Program-made: the position numbers and the translations under genes
Part shown: one piece after another, positions 1 through 8,018 of the stretch
How the letters are laid out: the number at the start of each line of letters is the position of its first letter
How positions within the stretch are numbered: the stretch's first letter is position 1
NCBI GenBank assembly: GCA_900752015.1
Contig: CAADTZ010000096.1
Span: 1 to 17,752, forward strand
Direction of reading: 5' to 3'
Source: an uncultured Collinsella sp.
GTDB taxonomy: Bacteria; Actinomycetota; Coriobacteriia; Coriobacteriales; Coriobacteriaceae
DNA: 17,752 nucleotides
Notes under the pieces: generated by a model
The model's input: the letters and a program-made list of their open reading frames with translations, nothing else
Told to the model about the DNA's origin: nothing
Database searches by the model: none

Positions 1-887
<887 letters not shown>

Positions 888-903
888 CCTCGCAAGCAAG
901 AAT

Positions 904-936
904 CGCCCTCAAGCACATCCGCTTGAGGGCGCTTTC
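904..936 (+). terminator. Rho-independent terminator of rpoD
   Basis: A perfect 11-bp stem (904-914 with 921-931, core GCCCTCAAG/CTTGAGGGC) closes a 6-base loop and is followed by a short T-rich run. It lies 17 bases after the rpoD stop codon. The U tract is short (CTTTC), so efficiency is uncertain. Confidence 0.8.
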
Positions 937-945
937 ATGTTGTCG

Positions 946-989
946 TTGGGGACGTTCTTGAATGACTAGTCGTTTAAGAACGTCCCCAA
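946..989. repeat. Long inverted repeat, REP-like or miniature-element hairpin
   Basis: Bases 946-959 and 976-989 form a perfect 14-bp inverted repeat (TTGGGGACGTTCTT and its complement). The 16 bases between them continue the pairing with two G-U wobbles and end in the 8-bp palindrome GACTAGTC (964-971), so almost the whole 44 bases fold into one rod. It lies between the rpoD terminator and the tRNA promoter and has no coding role. There is no clean U tract on either side, so it is a poor terminator. The shape suits a dispersed REP-type element of the kind mobilised by Y1/RAYT (IS200-like) transposases. I believe similar sequences are scattered in Collinsella genomes, but that is memory and was not checked. 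Confidence 0.6.
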
Positions 990-1021
990 TGACTGGGTCG
1001 GAAAATTTCTTAAAAAAGTTC

Positions 1022-1049
1022 TTGCCCTAAGCTGATTCGTCCGTATAAT
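1022..1049 (+). promoter_or_regulatory. Promoter of the tRNA-Asn operon
   Basis: A consensus -10 box TATAAT (1044-1049) lies 16 bases after a -35 box TTGCCC (1022-1027). An A/T-rich run (about 1002-1020) just upstream resembles an UP element, as expected for a stable-RNA promoter. The predicted transcription start is near 1056, about 24 bases before the first tRNA. Confidence 0.75.
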
Positions 1050-1079
1050 AAACTTCGTTGCTTGAGAGCACGCACCTAT

Positions 1080-1154
1080 TCCTCGGTAGCTCAATGGTAG
1101 AGCACGCGGCTGTTAACCGCGCTGTTGTAGGTTCGAGTCCTACCCGGGGAGCCA
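1080..1154 (+). tRNA. tRNA-Asn (anticodon GTT), copy 1
   Basis: A complete cloverleaf is present. The acceptor stem 1080-1086/1144-1150 has one T-G wobble. The D stem is GCTC/GAGC, the anticodon stem CGCGG/CCGCG holds loop CTGTTAA with anticodon GTT at 1112-1114, and the T stem GTAGG/CCTAC holds loop TTCGAGT. The discriminator base is G, and the 3' CCA (1152-1154) is encoded in the gene. The gene is 75 bases long. Confidence 0.97.
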
Positions 1155-1187
1155 GAATTTTCCAGCCCTTTCCGTTGGGCTTTAAAT

Positions 1188-1262
1188 TCCTCGGTAGCTC
1201 AATGGTAGAGCACGCGGCTGTTAACCGCGCTGTTGTAGGTTCGAGTCCTACCCGGGGAGCCA
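1188..1262 (+). tRNA. tRNA-Asn (anticodon GTT), copy 2
   Basis: This copy is identical to the first over all 75 bases, including the encoded CCA (1260-1262) and anticodon GTT at 1220-1222. The 33-base spacer (1155-1187) contains a small hairpin (AGCCC 1164-1168 with GGGCT 1177-1181) that could mark the processing region. It shares the upstream promoter and the terminator at 1269 with copy 1. Confidence 0.97.
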
Positions 1263-1268
1263 GGTTGT

Positions 1269-1298
1269 AAAACCCGTCGCTTATGCGGCGGGTTTTTT
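1269..1298 (+). terminator. Rho-independent terminator of the tRNA operon
   Basis: A 12-bp stem (1269-1280 with 1285-1296, including one T-G wobble) has loop TTAT and runs into six Ts. It begins six bases after the second tRNA. Confidence 0.9.
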
Positions 1299-1312
1299 CA
1301 TGACGCGATCGC

Positions 1313-1324
1313 CGTTCGCGAACG
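1313..1324. other. 12-bp perfect palindrome upstream of asp23
   Basis: CGTTCGCGAACG is a perfect palindrome in the 160-base gap between the tRNA terminator and the asp23 start, about 80 bases upstream of the putative asp23 -10 box. It could be an operator or chance; no regulator is suggested by the sequence. Confidence 0.25.
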
Positions 1325-1394
1325 TTACCGTATCAACATTTCGTGTCGAGGATGTAATCCCGAGGCCCGCCACCTCAACATGGCGCGGTCGTTG

Positions 1395-1400
1395 TAGAAT
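1395..1400 (+). promoter_or_regulatory. Putative -10 box for the asp23-fakA-recG-rsmD-coaD operon
   Basis: TAGAAT is a good -10 hexamer 57 bases upstream of the asp23 GTG. No convincing -35 box is seen 16-18 bases upstream. Some promoter must lie in this gap, because a strong terminator precedes it. Confidence 0.4.
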
Positions 1401-1457
1401 ATTGCAATGATTGCTCCCACGACATGGTGCCGCGAGCACCAAGAAAAGGAGATTCTT

Positions 1458-1814
1458 GTGTCTGAGACCATTAACGGCAGCCTGAGCGTCTCGAACGACG
1501 TTATTGCCGATATTGCCGGTTATGCCGCGATGACGTGCTATGGCGTCGTCGGTATGGCCGAGCAGCTCCAGGGCGCCGAGAGCGTGCGCCTGCTTGCCGG
1601 TCAGCGCCTCCGCAAGGGCGTGCTTGTCTCCGCCGACGAGGACGGCCTTACGGTCGATCTTCACGTCGTGCTCGAGAACGGCGTCAACATGAAATCCGTC
1701 TGCCACAATCTTTCGAGCTCCGTTGCCTTCACTCTGCAGGAGATCGCCCAGATCGATCCCGCCAGCCTTAAGATCGGCATCCATATCGACGCGCTCAAGA
1801 GCCGTCTGAACTAG
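1458..1814 (+). CDS. Asp23/Gls24 family envelope stress protein (YloU-like)
   Basis: This is a 118-residue protein of the Asp23/Gls24 (DUF322) family, small alpha/beta proteins linked to cell-envelope or alkaline stress in Gram-positive bacteria. The family pattern is visible: an N-terminal segment (SVSNDVIADIAGYAAMTCYG) followed by GVVGMAEQ, a variable middle, and a strand-rich C-terminal half with VDLHVVLENGVNM. I chose the GTG at 1458 because AAAGGAGA (1445-1452) lies 5 bases upstream; the longer in-frame ATG at 1407 has no such site. It immediately precedes a fakA/yloV-type gene, the classic yloU-yloV pair, and the stop is 27 bases from the next start. The exact cellular role is not established by sequence. 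Confidence 0.88.
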   Translation: MSETINGSLSVSNDVIADIAGYAAMTCYGVVGMAEQLQGAESVRLLAGQRLRKGVLVSADEDGLTVDLHVVLENGVNMKSVCHNLSSSVAFTLQEIAQIDPASLKIGIHIDALKSRLN

Positions 1815-1841
1815 CATCCGAAAACGGAGATTCAAATACCC

Positions 1842-3503
1842 ATGATTGCAAAGACCATTCGCACCTGTTTTCCGATCGCTGCGGCTGCCGTTTCCGACAA
1901 GGCCGAGGAGATCAACAAGCTCAACGTCTTCCCCGTACCCGACGGCGATACCGGCACCAACATGTCGCTCACGCTCGCCTCGGTGACCAAGGAGCTCTCC
2001 GCCCTTCCTGCCGACGCCGACATGGAAGCCATCGCCGGCGCCATCACTCACGGCTCCCTGATGGGCGCCCGCGGTAACTCCGGCGTCATCACGTCGCAGA
2101 TTCTGCGCGGCGTGGCCGAGGGCCTCGTCTCTGCCGATGAGCCTATTACGGCTGCCAACATCGCCTTCGCTTTTCGTCGCGCCGTCAAGGTCGCCTTCCA
2201 GGCCGTCCGCAAGCCCATCGAGGGCACGATCCTCACGGTGCTGCGCGATGTCTCGACCAAGGCCGACGAGTGCGAGAAGAAGAAGTTCTCGGCCGAGGAC
2301 GCGCTCGACGCCATCGTCGTCGAGGCATATCAGTCCGTCGCTCGCACGCCCGACCTGCTGCCCGTTCTGAAGGAGAACGGCGTGGTTGACTCCGGCGCCT
2401 TCGGCTTTGCTATTTTCCTTGAGAACTTTGTTGCCGCCGCGCTTGGCCGCAGCACCGTTGTCGAGGATTTCTCCGCCACGTTTGATTCCGCTGGCTCTGC
2501 CCGCGACGCGGCCCTTGGTCGCGTTGAGATCGAGGCCAACGACGATTGGGAGGGCTCGGAGTTCCGCTACTGCAACGAGTTCCTGTTTAAGGCCGACGCC
2601 CCGTTTGACGAGGACGAGTGCCTTAAGTTCCTGGGTTCCATGGGCGACTGCGAGCTACTCGTGGGCGCCTATCCCGACTACAAGATTCATGTGCACTCCA
2701 ACACCCCCAACCTGGTGCTCGAGCACATGCTGCAGCTCGGTCAGATCTATGAGGTCTTTATCCACAACATGGAGATGGAGGCCCACGACCGTACCGCCAA
2801 GATCCACGAGGATCAGGAAAAGGCGGCTGAGCCCGCCAAGGCGCTGGGGTTTGTCGCCGTTGCCGCCGGTTCCGGCGAGGCCGACATCCTCAAGTCCCTC
2901 GGCGTCGACGTGATCGTGTCGGGTGGCCAGACCATGAACCCCTCGACCGCCGACCTGCTGGGCGCGGTAGACCAGGTTAACGCGACCTCGGTCATCATTC
3001 TGCCCAACAACGGTAACATCCGCATGGCCGCCGAGGCCGCTGCCTCAGCCTGTACCGACAAGAAGGTCGCTGTCGTTCCCACCAAGACCGTTCCCCAGGC
3101 CTTCTCCGCGCTGTTCGCCGTACTGCCCGATTCCGAGCTTGAGGATGCCGTCGCCGCCATGGTCGACGCCATCAGTGAGGTTCGCGATGGCGAGGTCACC
3201 CGTGCCGTGCGCGATTCCAGCGCCTCTGACGGCTCGCCGATTCACTCCGGTGACGTCATGGGTATCATTGCCGGCTCCATCGACGTGGTCGGCTCCGACG
3301 TGAAGCAGGTCACGCTCGACTGCATCAACCGCATGCAGGAGGAAGAGGAGGGTGACGCGCTGACGATTCTGGCCGGCGAGGAGCTGTCCGATGAGGCCTT
3401 CCAGGAGATCGTCGACGCTATCGAGGAGGCTCAGCCCGACCTGGAGATCGACGCCCATCGTGGCGAGCAGCCACTCTATCCCGTGATCTTCTCGATCGAG
3501 TAG
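1842..3503 (+). CDS. fakA: Fatty acid kinase catalytic subunit FakA-like (DhaL-type, YloV)
   Basis: The 553-residue protein matches the size and layout of FakA/YloV, the ATP-binding subunit of fatty acid kinase. With a FakB lipid carrier, that enzyme phosphorylates exogenous fatty acids to acyl-phosphates. The N-terminal DhaL (Dak phosphatase-fold) domain is clear: DGDTGTN at 34-40 holds the Mg-chelating aspartates, GARGNSGVI at 75-83 is the nucleotide-binding loop, and VVDSGAFG lies at 181-188. The C-terminal half is the long FakA-specific region. No fakB gene lies in the window. A weak GGAGA (1826-1830) sits 11 bases before the ATG. The gene lies between the asp23-like gene and recG, as in Firmicutes. 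Its acyl-phosphate product would feed the same pathway as plsX (8286). Annotation pipelines often call it 'DAK2 domain protein'. Confidence 0.9.
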   Translation: MIAKTIRTCFPIAAAAVSDKAEEINKLNVFPVPDGDTGTNMSLTLASVTKELSALPADADMEAIAGAITHGSLMGARGNSGVITSQILRGVAEGLVSADEPITAANIAFAFRRAVKVAFQAVRKPIEGTILTVLRDVSTKADECEKKKFSAEDALDAIVVEAYQSVARTPDLLPVLKENGVVDSGAFGFAIFLENFVAAALGRSTVVEDFSATFDSAGSARDAALGRVEIEANDDWEGSEFRYCNEFLFKADAPFDEDECLKFLGSMGDCELLVGAYPDYKIHVHSNTPNLVLEHMLQLGQIYEVFIHNMEMEAHDRTAKIHEDQEKAAEPAKALGFVAVAAGSGEADILKSLGVDVIVSGGQTMNPSTADLLGAVDQVNATSVIILPNNGNIRMAAEAAASACTDKKVAVVPTKTVPQAFSALFAVLPDSELEDAVAAMVDAISEVRDGEVTRAVRDSSASDGSPIHSGDVMGIIAGSIDVVGSDVKQVTLDCINRMQEEEEGDALTILAGEELSDEAFQEIVDAIEEAQPDLEIDAHRGEQPLYPVIFSIE

Positions 3504-3513
3504 GCAACTGCCC

Positions 3514-5691
3514 ATGTCCGAGCTGTGCTCCGTGCCGCGCGTCTCGGAGCGCTTTGCCCAGAGCAATGCGCTCGACGAGGATATCGCGCGACTCAAATAT
3601 GTTTCGGGTAAACGTGAGGAGGCCCTTCGCCGGCTGGGAATTCGGACGGTGGGGGACCTCCTTCTCCATATTCCTCATCGATACCTCGACTTTACCCGTT
3701 CGCGGTCCATCGAGATGGCGCCCATCGGTACCGTGTGCACCATCATCGCTACGGTCGACCGTATCGTCCAAAAGCAGCCGCGTCCGCGCATGCAGGTGAC
3801 CGAGGTCTCACTCGTTGACGAGACGGGCGTGCTGCAGGTCGCCTTTTTCCGCCAGCCCTGGATTGCTCAGCAGCTTAAGCAGGGCGACCGCCTGGCCGTG
3901 ATGGGCAAGGTTGAATTTGCCTACGGTTTTAAGCAGATGGCCTCGCCGCACTTTGAAAAGCTCGAGGATGGGCGTGCCGCAGGTACCATCCTGCCGGTCC
4001 ATTATGTGAGTGACGGCGTGAGCCAGGCGTGGATGCGCCGCATCGTAAGCGGCGCGCTCGAGGTCGTCGGCAATCCCTTCGACCCGATTCCCGCACGCTT
4101 GCGCGTCAAGCGCCGCCTGATGAGCAATGCCCGCGCGCTTCGATCGATCCACTTTCCCTCGAGTATGGCTGAGCGGGATATCGCGCGACGTCGCCTTGCT
4201 TATGAGGAGTGCCTTTACCTTCAGCTGGCGCTGCGCCTGCGCAACGATGGCGGCCTAGTCGATGTGGTGCCCTATGCCCACACCGCGGGCGAGCACCTGG
4301 CCGCACTCAAGCAAGCCCTGCCGTTTTCGCTGAGCGACGAGCAGGAGGCCGCATTCCAAGATATCCTGCGCGATATGTGCGATGGCGGGCGCGTGATGAA
4401 CCGCCTGCTGCTGGGCGATGTCGGTACCGGTAAGACCGCCGTTGCCGCCTGCGCGCTGGCTGTGGCTGCCGATAGCGGCACGCAGGCCTGTGTTATGGCG
4501 CCCACGGGCGTGCTGGCGCGCCAATATGCCGATAAGACCGGCCCTCTGCTCTCTCAGGCCGGCATGTCCTGGGCGCTTCTGACGGGTGCCACGCCGGCCG
4601 CAGAGCGCGAGCGCATCCATGCACAGCTGGAATCGGGCGAGCTTGACGTGCTCTTTGGCACCCATGCGGTGCTTTCGGATGACGTTGCGTTCAAGCATCT
4701 GTCGCTTGTTGTCATCGACGAGCAGCACCGGTTTGGCGTCGGCCAACGCAACGCCCTACGCGCGAAGGGCCCCGGTGCCGATCTGCTCGTTATGACGGCA
4801 ACGCCCATCCCGCGTACGCTGGCGCTTTCGGTCTACGGCGATCTGGACACGAGCATCATCCGCCATCGGCCCGTCCCTGGCGCTGGCGTGACGACACGCG
4901 TACTCACCGAGTCGAGCCGTGACCTCGCCTATGGAGCCATCCGCGAGGCGCATGAAAAGGGTCAGCAGGCCTACGTGATTTGCCCGCTCGTGGAGCCGAG
5001 TGACTCGGCCGATGAGCTGGAAGACGTGCCCGGTATTGCCCGCGACGATGAGGGCCGCGTAACCGTTCCCGTGCCGCTGAACGATACGACGACCGAGCTC
5101 GATCGCCTGCGTCTGGCGTTGCCGGGTCTTGCCATCGAGCGCCTTCACGGCCGTATGCCAGCGGGGGAGAAGGACCAGGTTATCGATGCCTTTAAGCGTG
5201 GCGAGATTGACGTGCTCGTCTCGACTACGGTGGTCGAGGTGGGCGTCGACGTGCCCAACGCCACCGTCATGGTCATCGAGAACGGTGAGCGCTTTGGCTT
5301 GGCGGCGCTGCATCAGCTACGCGGTCGCGTGGGCCGCGGTAGCGAGTCGGGTACCTGCCTGGTCATGACGCACTCCAAGGGCAACGGCGGCGCGTCGGCG
5401 GCGCAAGATCGCCTGCAATCGCTCGAAAAAACCTCGGATGGTTTTACGCTCGCCCAGATGGACCTGCGTCTGCGCCACGAGGGCGAGATCCTGGGCTACC
5501 GTCAGCACGGCGGCGTGACCTTGCGCTTTGTGGACCTGGATGCCGATGAGGACCTTATCGAATGGGCCCATTTGGACGCGGTCGAGCTCTTGCGGTATGC
5601 TTGCAACCTTGATTCTGTGGCGACGCGTCCCTTGCGCGACGCGGTCGCCATGCGTTATCGACATATCTTTAAGGAGGTCAGCGGAGGATGA
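3514..5691 (+). CDS. recG: ATP-dependent DNA helicase RecG
   Basis: RecG is a superfamily 2 translocase that remodels stalled replication forks and branched DNA. The 725 residues show an N-terminal wedge/OB region (about 60-160, with IGTVCTIIATVD and the core VSLVDETGVLQVAFF). Walker A is GDVGTGKT at 301-308, the DEQH box is at 402-405, motif III is TAT at 428-430 followed by PIPRTLA, and motif VI is QLRGRVGRG at 601-609. A C-terminal GEILGYRQHG lies at 657-666. The stretch from about 495 to 530 between CPLVEPS and the HGRM motif looks longer and more acidic than in typical RecG. The ATG lies 10 bases after the fakA stop with no obvious Shine-Dalgarno, so translation may be coupled to fakA, or the start could be slightly downstream. 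The 3' end overlaps rsmD by 4 bases (ATGA). Confidence 0.97.
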   Translation: MSELCSVPRVSERFAQSNALDEDIARLKYVSGKREEALRRLGIRTVGDLLLHIPHRYLDFTRSRSIEMAPIGTVCTIIATVDRIVQKQPRPRMQVTEVSLVDETGVLQVAFFRQPWIAQQLKQGDRLAVMGKVEFAYGFKQMASPHFEKLEDGRAAGTILPVHYVSDGVSQAWMRRIVSGALEVVGNPFDPIPARLRVKRRLMSNARALRSIHFPSSMAERDIARRRLAYEECLYLQLALRLRNDGGLVDVVPYAHTAGEHLAALKQALPFSLSDEQEAAFQDILRDMCDGGRVMNRLLLGDVGTGKTAVAACALAVAADSGTQACVMAPTGVLARQYADKTGPLLSQAGMSWALLTGATPAAERERIHAQLESGELDVLFGTHAVLSDDVAFKHLSLVVIDEQHRFGVGQRNALRAKGPGADLLVMTATPIPRTLALSVYGDLDTSIIRHRPVPGAGVTTRVLTESSRDLAYGAIREAHEKGQQAYVICPLVEPSDSADELEDVPGIARDDEGRVTVPVPLNDTTTELDRLRLALPGLAIERLHGRMPAGEKDQVIDAFKRGEIDVLVSTTVVEVGVDVPNATVMVIENGERFGLAALHQLRGRVGRGSESGTCLVMTHSKGNGGASAAQDRLQSLEKTSDGFTLAQMDLRLRHEGEILGYRQHGGVTLRFVDLDADEDLIEWAHLDAVELLRYACNLDSVATRPLRDAVAMRYRHIFKEVSGG

Positions 5692-6344
5692 GAATCATCG
5701 GCGGCGAATGGCGCGGTCGTAAGATCGAGGAGCCCCGTGGTCGCGATGTCACCCGCCCCACGACTGATCGCGTGCGCGAGGCGTGCGCATCTATGGTCAT
5801 GTCGGCATTCGATTTCGATTTGGACGAGGTTCGTGTGCTGGACGCCTTTGGCGGCTCCGGTGCCTTAGGGTTAGAGATGCTCTCTCGTGGGGCCCGCTCG
5901 CTCACGACGTTTGAGATCGATCGCAACGCCGCGCGGCTCATTACCAAGAATATCGAGTCGCTCTGCCGCGACCGTGCGCGTTGGCGCGTGGTCACGGGCG
6001 ACATGCTGGCGAGTGCCTCGCGCGGTCGTGTACCGGGCGGCCCCTTTGATCTGGTCCTGCTCGACCCGCCCTATGCTTTTGGTGCCGAGCCGGTCGAGGA
6101 ACTGCTGCAGAACCTGGCTCAGCAGGGTTTACTTGCACCTGGCGCTTACGCCTTGTTTGAGCATGCCGCTGCCGATGCGGGCGCGCATCCGGCAGGCTTT
6201 GAGACTGTACGTGAGAAGCGCTACGGCATTACCTCGGTCGACCTGCTTCGTTGGGTCGGCGATGACGATGGTGAGGGCGATAGCGCCGGCACGGATGCTG
6301 ACAACAACGATGCCGCGACGTTTCAGGAGGACGCCCATGAATGA
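5688..6344 (+). CDS. rsmD: 16S rRNA (guanine(966)-N(2))-methyltransferase RsmD
   Basis: RsmD methylates G966 of 16S rRNA in the small subunit using S-adenosylmethionine. The 218-residue protein begins with the family signature (MRIIGGEWRGRKI, then RPTTDRVREA). It carries the SAM-binding loop LDAFGGSGALGLE (51-63), an acidic strand end (FEID at 75-78) and the catalytic DPPY at 126-129. The ATG overlaps the recG stop as ATGA, and AAGGAGGT at 5671-5678 is the ribosome binding site, so translation is coupled. The last 30 or so residues are an acidic, low-complexity tail (DDDGEGDS..., ADNNDAA) that is not part of the catalytic fold. The 3' end overlaps coaD by 8 bases. The rsmD-coaD pairing is widely conserved, which strengthens both calls. 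Confidence 0.95.
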   Translation: MRIIGGEWRGRKIEEPRGRDVTRPTTDRVREACASMVMSAFDFDLDEVRVLDAFGGSGALGLEMLSRGARSLTTFEIDRNAARLITKNIESLCRDRARWRVVTGDMLASASRGRVPGGPFDLVLLDPPYAFGAEPVEELLQNLAQQGLLAPGAYALFEHAAADAGAHPAGFETVREKRYGITSVDLLRWVGDDDGEGDSAGTDADNNDAATFQEDAHE

Positions 6345-6834
6345 CACCATCAACCGCGTGATCGTCCCGGGCACCTTCGATCCCATCACGTTTGGCCATA
6401 TCGATGTGATCCGCCGTGCCCGCCGCATCTTTCCCAGCGTGATCGTCGCTGTTGCCGAGTCGCAAGGTAAAAACGGTGTAGGCACCACGTTTATGCTCGA
6501 TGAGCGCGTGGCGCTGGCCCGCGAGGCGCTCGGCGATATCGACGGCGTCGAGGTCCTGCCCTTCACTGGCCTGCTGGTCGACTTCGCACGTGAGCAGGGG
6601 GCGGGTGCCGTGGTCAAGGGCCTGCGCGCCATGACCGACTTTGAGTATGAGCTGCAGCAGGCGGACCTTAACTATCGCCTGGATAGCGAGCTGGAGTCCA
6701 TCTTTGTCATGAGTGCGCCGCAGTACGGCTATATCTCGAGCTCGGTTGTTCGCCAGATCGCCTCGCTCGGCAGCGATGTATCGACGTTTGTCCCGTCCAA
6801 CGTGGTCGAAGCGCTCAAACATCGCTTTTCGTGA
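6337..6834 (+). CDS. coaD: Pantetheine-phosphate adenylyltransferase (PPAT)
   Basis: CoaD transfers AMP from ATP to 4'-phosphopantetheine, making dephospho-CoA in the penultimate step of coenzyme A synthesis. At 165 residues it has normal family length. PGTFDPITFGH near the N-terminus contains the nucleotidyltransferase T/HxGH motif. VVKGLRAMTDFEYELQQADLN is the pantetheine-side segment, and the ISSSVVR near residue 130 is the ATP-binding signature. The ATG at 6337 is set by CAGGAGG (6324-6330) 6 bases upstream; the same frame stays open far upstream only as a shadow of rsmD. It is the last gene of the asp23-coaD operon. No hairpin terminator is apparent in the 68 bases before the next gene, so read-through is possible. 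Confidence 0.97.
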   Translation: MNDTINRVIVPGTFDPITFGHIDVIRRARRIFPSVIVAVAESQGKNGVGTTFMLDERVALAREALGDIDGVEVLPFTGLLVDFAREQGAGAVVKGLRAMTDFEYELQQADLNYRLDSELESIFVMSAPQYGYISSSVVRQIASLGSDVSTFVPSNVVEALKHRFS

Positions 6835-6858
6835 CGTTTCTTATTGCCTGGTGGCATG

Positions 6859-6867
6859 TGGTAAACT
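6859..6867 (+). promoter_or_regulatory. Putative extended -10 promoter for the sepIVA-like operon
   Basis: TGGTAAACT fits an extended -10 element (TG, one base, then TAAACT at 6862-6867). The -35 region is weak, as extended -10 promoters allow. The predicted start lies about 30 bases before the gene's ATG. Confidence 0.45.
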
Positions 6868-6902
6868 AGCACGATGATATGTTACCTATGAAAGGAGACC
6901 GG

Positions 6903-7400
6903 ATGCCGGGCGAGAATTTTCCTGGCGATAGGATCGTCAGCTTGGTCGATGAGCTCGAAGGGCTGATCGAGGAAGCCAAGCCGCCTTTCGGCAAGAACGC
7001 TCAGTTCAAGGTCATCGACGCCGACGTGTTCTTCAACATCCTCGACGAGATCCGCATGAGCTATCCCGAGGAGTGGCAGAAGTCCCGCCGTATCCTTAAG
7101 GAGCGCGAGGAGCTTATGGCTTCCGCCGCCGCTCAGGCCGATTCCATCATCGCCGACGCTCAGCAGCAGGCCCTCACCATTGCCGGTGAGCAGGAGATCG
7201 TACGCCTTGCGCAGCAGCAGGCCGATGACATCCGCGATCGTGCCCAGCAGTACGAGCGCGAGACGCGTTATGCTGCCGAGGACTACGCAGAGCAGGTCTT
7301 TACGCACCTGGAGGAAAACCTCAAGAGTCTGACCGGCACCGTTACCCGTTGCCGTCAGCAGCTCAATGAGGGTGCTGCCCAACAGAATGGTCAGTGGTAA
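6903..7400 (+). CDS. SepIVA/DivIVA-like coiled-coil protein
   Basis: This 165-residue soluble protein has no signal peptide or membrane segment. The N-terminal 50 or so residues (SLVDELEGLIEEAK, then VIDADVFFNILDEIRMSYPEEW) are followed by a long Ala/Gln/Glu-rich helical stretch (about 60-145, including AAAQADSIIADAQQQA and RLAQQQADDIRDRAQQYERE) typical of a coiled coil. This resembles mycobacterial SepIVA, a DivIVA-family septation factor. SepIVA likewise lies next to a DUF177 gene and close to rnc in Mycobacterium, so the context agrees. The start is the ATG at 6903, because AAAGGAGA (6891-6898) is ideally placed; in-frame ATGs at 6879 and 6888 lie upstream of that site. Pipelines may call it 'ATPase' or 'hypothetical'. 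The family assignment is moderately supported; a septal role here is inference. Confidence 0.7.
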   Translation: MPGENFPGDRIVSLVDELEGLIEEAKPPFGKNAQFKVIDADVFFNILDEIRMSYPEEWQKSRRILKEREELMASAAAQADSIIADAQQQALTIAGEQEIVRLAQQQADDIRDRAQQYERETRYAAEDYAEQVFTHLEENLKSLTGTVTRCRQQLNEGAAQQNGQW

Positions 7401-7954
7401 TGGCTGAGTTCCCGAGCGTTACCGTCGATCTTTCCGAGCAGCTCGAGTTTCCTGGAGATTCGTATCCGCTGACCGGTAAGGTCGATGTCGCCACCTACAC
7501 GGTGGGCGAGAAGGAGTACCAGCTTCAGGACGGCATCGACTACGACGTTGTCTTTACCAATGCCGGTACCGGTGTCTTGCTCACGGGCATGGTCCGCGCG
7601 CACGCCACCGGCGAGTGCGACCGTTGCCTGGAGCCCGCCTCGTTTGATATCGCCGGCGAGATCGAGGAGTTCTACCTCTTTGAGGAGCCCGAGGATCCCG
7701 AGGCCTACGAGGACGGCTACGAGCTCCTGGGTGAGGACCGCATCGTCGATCTGGGTGAGCCCATCAATGACGCGGTCGTTATGGACACGCCGTTTGTGGT
7801 GCTCTGCAAGCCCGATTGTCGCGGTCTGTGCCCCACTTGCGGTTGCAATCTCAACGTGGAGCAATGTGATTGTGCTGCCCAAGCCGAGGCCGAATGGGCC
7901 GAAGCCACGGAAAATCCATTTGCAGCATTGAAGAATCTCAAGCTCGATGAGTAA
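7400..7954 (+). CDS. DUF177 (YceD family) protein
   Basis: This 184-residue protein belongs to the DUF177/YceD family, which is almost always encoded immediately upstream of rpmF and is implicated in 23S rRNA or large-subunit biogenesis. Family cysteines are visible: GECDRCLEP near residue 75 and a paired-cysteine CKPDCRGLCPTCGCNLN near residue 140, probably metal-binding. The region between is very acidic. The ATG at 7400 overlaps the previous stop by one base (TAATG), implying translational reinitiation; an in-frame GTG at 7394 is the alternative start. The stop is 64 bases before rpmF. The family call is firm, but the biochemical function is not known from sequence. Confidence 0.9.
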   Translation: MAEFPSVTVDLSEQLEFPGDSYPLTGKVDVATYTVGEKEYQLQDGIDYDVVFTNAGTGVLLTGMVRAHATGECDRCLEPASFDIAGEIEEFYLFEEPEDPEAYEDGYELLGEDRIVDLGEPINDAVVMDTPFVVLCKPDCRGLCPTCGCNLNVEQCDCAAQAEAEWAEATENPFAALKNLKLDE

Positions 7955-7959
7955 AACTG

Positions 7960-7968
7960 TGGTAGTAT
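7960..7968 (+). promoter_or_regulatory. Putative extended -10 promoter for rpmF
   Basis: TGGTAGTAT fits an extended -10 element (TG, one base, TAGTAT at 7963-7968). It shares the string TGTGGTA with the putative promoter at 6859. No -35 box is clear. It would give rpmF a short leader and its own supply of transcript. Confidence 0.35.
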
Positions 7969-8018
7969 CGCTACTTGCGCGTAATCGCCACACTGGATAG
8001 TTCATAAGGAAGGTCACT

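Noticed and set aside
1058..1270. A 70-codon open frame with a duplicated peptide
   Set aside because: It is a translation of the two tRNA-Asn genes; the internal repeat is the tRNA sequence itself.
1407..1457. Longer asp23-like protein from the ATG at 1407
   Set aside because: The extra residues (MIAPTTWCREHQ...) are atypical for the family and contain the ribosome binding site of the GTG at 1458.
5887..6834. A 315-codon version of coaD starting inside rsmD
   Set aside because: The first 150 codons are out-of-frame rsmD with no family match. The ATG at 6337 has a good ribosome binding site and begins the normal CoaD N-terminus.
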